From CAYZXK01 sp964482395 (lineage in GTDB: Bacteria; Planctomycetota; Phycisphaerae; UBA1845; Fen-1342): a DNA stretch of 7,405 bases. The notes under the pieces are model-generated. The model made no database searches. It had not been told where the DNA came from and was given only the letters and a program-made list of their open reading frames with translations. Below, in pieces: positions 6,411-7,405 of this stretch. The stretch covers positions 1 to 7,405 of the forward strand of contig CAYZXK010000125.1 of the NCBI GenBank assembly GCA_964482395.1, in the 5' to 3' direction. A program made the position numbers and the translations under genes. Position 1 is the stretch's first letter. Each line of letters opens with the position of its first letter.

Positions 6411-7031
6411 CTACTGCCGCACCCCCTCGATGCTGAACGTCAGGCGTACGTCGTCGCCCAGGCTGCTCATCAGTCCGGTCATACCAAACTCGCTGCGTCT
6501 GATTTCAAAAGCCGTCTCGAACCCGGCCCGGTGCTCGCCGCGCATCCCGCGACCGGTCCCGGTCCGCTCGAGCTTCACGGTCAGTGGCTTGCTGACGCCG
6601 CGCAGCGTCAGCTCGCCAGTCACCTCCAAGGTTCCGCTGTCGACCCGCCTGACATTGCGGCTCTTGAAGGTGATTAGCGGGTACTTTTCAACGTCGAAGA
6701 ACTCGGCGGATTTGAGATGCTTGTCACGGTCGATGTTGTGCGTGTCGATACTCTCCGCCTTGACCCGAATATCGAACGCGCAAGCGGCCGGATCCGCCTC
6801 GCTCAGAGCGAAGGTCCCTTCCAGCTCGTTGAAGCGGCCATAGAAGTGGGCAACGTTCAGATGCCGGATGCGAAACCAGTTCGACGAATGCACCGGATCG
6901 ACTGCGTAGATCTCAGCTTCGGCACTGGAAGTCGAAGGCTCAGCCCGCTGGCCGCCGCCTTGGCCGGCAAACATCAATGGCCACAGGCAGATCAAGGCCA
7001 CGGGACCCACGATGAATGCAATCTGGCTCAC
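6411..7031 (-). CDS. YceI-family periplasmic lipid-binding protein
   Basis: YceI proteins are lipocalin-like beta-barrels that bind polyisoprenoids or similar lipids in the periplasm; some respond to alkaline or osmotic stress. This 206-residue protein has a hydrophobic N-terminal segment (about residues 4-22) that looks like a signal peptide or anchor, though it lacks the usual basic residues before the core and has no lipobox. The YceI domain follows from about residue 40: YAVDPVHSSNWFRIRHLNV, then YGRFNELEGTF, then a DRDKHLKSAEFFDVEKYP block, GELTLRGVSKPLTV, and a closing strand ending FSIEGV. The start is GTG at 7031, with AAGGAGAA just before it; no in-frame ATG exists between this GTG and the upstream stop. 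The gene is convergent with the PFOR operon, with 48 bases between the stop codons. It has its own promoter, so a functional tie to PFOR is not implied. The exact ligand cannot be told from the sequence. Confidence 0.92.
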   Translation of the reverse strand: MSQIAFIVGPVALICLWPLMFAGQGGGQRAEPSTSSAEAEIYAVDPVHSSNWFRIRHLNVAHFYGRFNELEGTFALSEADPAACAFDIRVKAESIDTHNIDRDKHLKSAEFFDVEKYPLITFKSRNVRRVDSGTLEVTGELTLRGVSKPLTVKLERTGTGRGMRGEHRAGFETAFEIRRSEFGMTGLMSSLGDDVRLTFSIEGVRQ

Positions 7032-7035
7032 GGCG

Positions 7036-7043
7036 TTCTCCTT
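7036..7043 (-). promoter_or_regulatory. Strong ribosome binding site supporting the GTG start of the YceI gene
   Basis: On the minus strand AAGGAGAA ends 4 bases before GTG 7031 (6 bases from the GGAG core). This is the best Shine-Dalgarno match in the window and is what makes the GTG start credible. Confidence 0.8.
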
Positions 7044-7086
7044 GTAAGTATGCTCGGCCCGGATCGGCGACCGGCATGATTACACG

Positions 7087-7116
7087 ATTATATGAGTGTA
7101 CGTGACGTTGTGACAC
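7087..7116 (-). promoter_or_regulatory. Sigma-70-type promoter for the YceI gene
   Basis: On the minus strand a perfect -10 TATAAT (7092-7087) is preceded, after 18 bases, by GTGTCA (7116-7111), which matches four of six positions of TTGACA. Transcription would start near 7080, leaving an untranslated leader of roughly 50 bases before GTG 7031. The word GTCAC occurs twice around the -35 and spacer (GTCACAACGTCAC), which could be an operator. The promoter is inferred from sequence alone, but the TATAAT stands out sharply in this GC-rich context. Confidence 0.65.
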
Positions 7117-7264
7117 CATATGCGGCGGCCGGCGCTCCTGCCGGCGGCAACCGGCGCAGACCCCATGGTCTGCCACGGTTGACACGGGGGGGAGCGGCCG
7201 CCGCCGCGTGCCGCCGGATCGCGCGCAGGTTGCTTCACATGCCCACGGCCAGCAGGCAAGAGAC
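7117..7264. other. GC-rich gap between the YceI promoter and the insertion sequence
   Basis: No gene is supported. The minus-strand open frames crossing it have no recognisable motifs and run through the promoter and the element end. The region holds GC-rich words (GCCGGC at 7130-7135 and 7142-7147, an inverted pair) and a perfect 7-bp hairpin GCAGACC/GGTCTGC (7156-7162 and 7167-7173, loop CCAT). The hairpin has no T-run on either side. Confidence 0.45.
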
Positions 7265-7405
7265 CTAGAACCTGTTTCATAACCATCGGACCGCGATCAT
7301 CAGGCACGCCACATGCATGAATGCCCGGTACATGTTGAGGTTGCATTGCCAGCGGATCAGAAGCCGCCGGTAGTAGCCCAGCCAGGCGATGGTGCGTTCG
7401 ATCTT
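7265..7405 (-). mobile_element. One end of an IS5-family insertion sequence
   Basis: The transposase tail is followed outward by AACCTGTTTCATAAC (7269-7283), which resembles the terminal inverted repeats of IS5-family elements. Immediately outside it is CTAG (7265-7268), which fits the short TA-centred target duplications made by this family. The exact boundary could shift by one to three bases, and the other end lies outside the window, so the inverted repeat and target duplication cannot be confirmed. Confidence 0.65.
7277..7405 (-). CDS. IS5-type DDE transposase, C-terminal end (partial, continues outside window)
   Basis: The last 42 codons of a transposase are read on the minus strand; its catalytic DDE core begins outside the window. 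The visible peptide starts KIERTIAWLGYYRRLLIRW and ends AFMHVACLMIAVRWL. This matches the usual tail of IS5-family Tnp_1 transposases: an [RK]-x-E-R-T-x-A-W-L block containing the final catalytic Glu, then RRL, then a Y-x-A-F helix and an (I/L)xLRxL-like end. The stop lies only a few bases from the probable element end, as is common in this family. Whether the full copy is intact cannot be told. Family assignment is strong; the subgroup is not resolved. Confidence 0.85.
   Translation of the reverse strand, partial: KIERTIAWLGYYRRLLIRWQCNLNMYRAFMHVACLMIAVRWL

Noticed and set aside
6406..6419. Bidirectional terminator between the convergent genes (CGGCA/TGCCG)
   Set aside because: The stem has only five base pairs, overlaps the YceI stop codon, and has no T-run in either direction.
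7080..7346. Minus-strand open frame of 88 codons crossing the IS end
   Set aside because: It spans the element boundary and the YceI promoter region, and it is out of frame with the transposase tail, which is the frame with recognisable family residues.

Overview
This is a GC-rich bacterial window with strong G/C preference at third codon positions. It holds the 3' end of one gene, four complete protein-coding genes and the edge of an insertion sequence. A one-chain pyruvate:ferredoxin oxidoreductase and a HypB-family GTPase point to an organism with anaerobic or fermentative, ferredoxin-linked metabolism. The phylum cannot be fixed from the sequence. The pairing of a NifJ-type enzyme with a dihydroorotate-dehydrogenase-like flavoprotein, as I remember it from several non-proteobacterial phyla including Planctomycetota-type genomes, is only a hint.

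Layout: (1) 2-379 (+), C-terminal ATPase end of a sensor histidine kinase. (2) 578-1273 (+), a divergent HypB-like nickel-insertion GTPase that keeps the G-protein core but lacks the usual metal-ligand residues. A 9-bp-stem hairpin spans its stop codon. (3) 1274-1771, a 498-base non-coding leader rich in inverted repeats, ending in a cluster of four GCCCGGG words just before the next ribosome binding site. (4) 1772-5362 (+), full-length pyruvate:ferredoxin (flavodoxin) oxidoreductase, with the expected TPP, pyruvate and iron-sulfur residues all visible. (5) 5373-6362 (+), a dihydroorotate-dehydrogenase-like FMN protein, 10 bases downstream and almost certainly cotranscribed. (6) 6411-7031 (-), a YceI-family secreted lipid-binding protein, convergent with the PFOR operon, with a clear promoter on the minus strand. 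(7) 7277-7405 (-), the C-terminus of an IS5-type DDE transposase and one end of its element.

The core is a two-gene operon: PFOR converts pyruvate and CoA to acetyl-CoA and CO2 and reduces ferredoxin. The flavoprotein lacks the active-site signature of true dihydroorotate dehydrogenases, so it is more likely an accessory redox enzyme of unknown substrate than a pyrimidine-pathway enzyme. No hydrogenase structural gene is present to explain the HypB-like protein. I did not find a CRISPR array, tRNA, rRNA, phage module or obvious defence system. The items most worth following up are the HypB-like protein without metal ligands, the PFOR-linked flavoprotein, and the structured PFOR leader.
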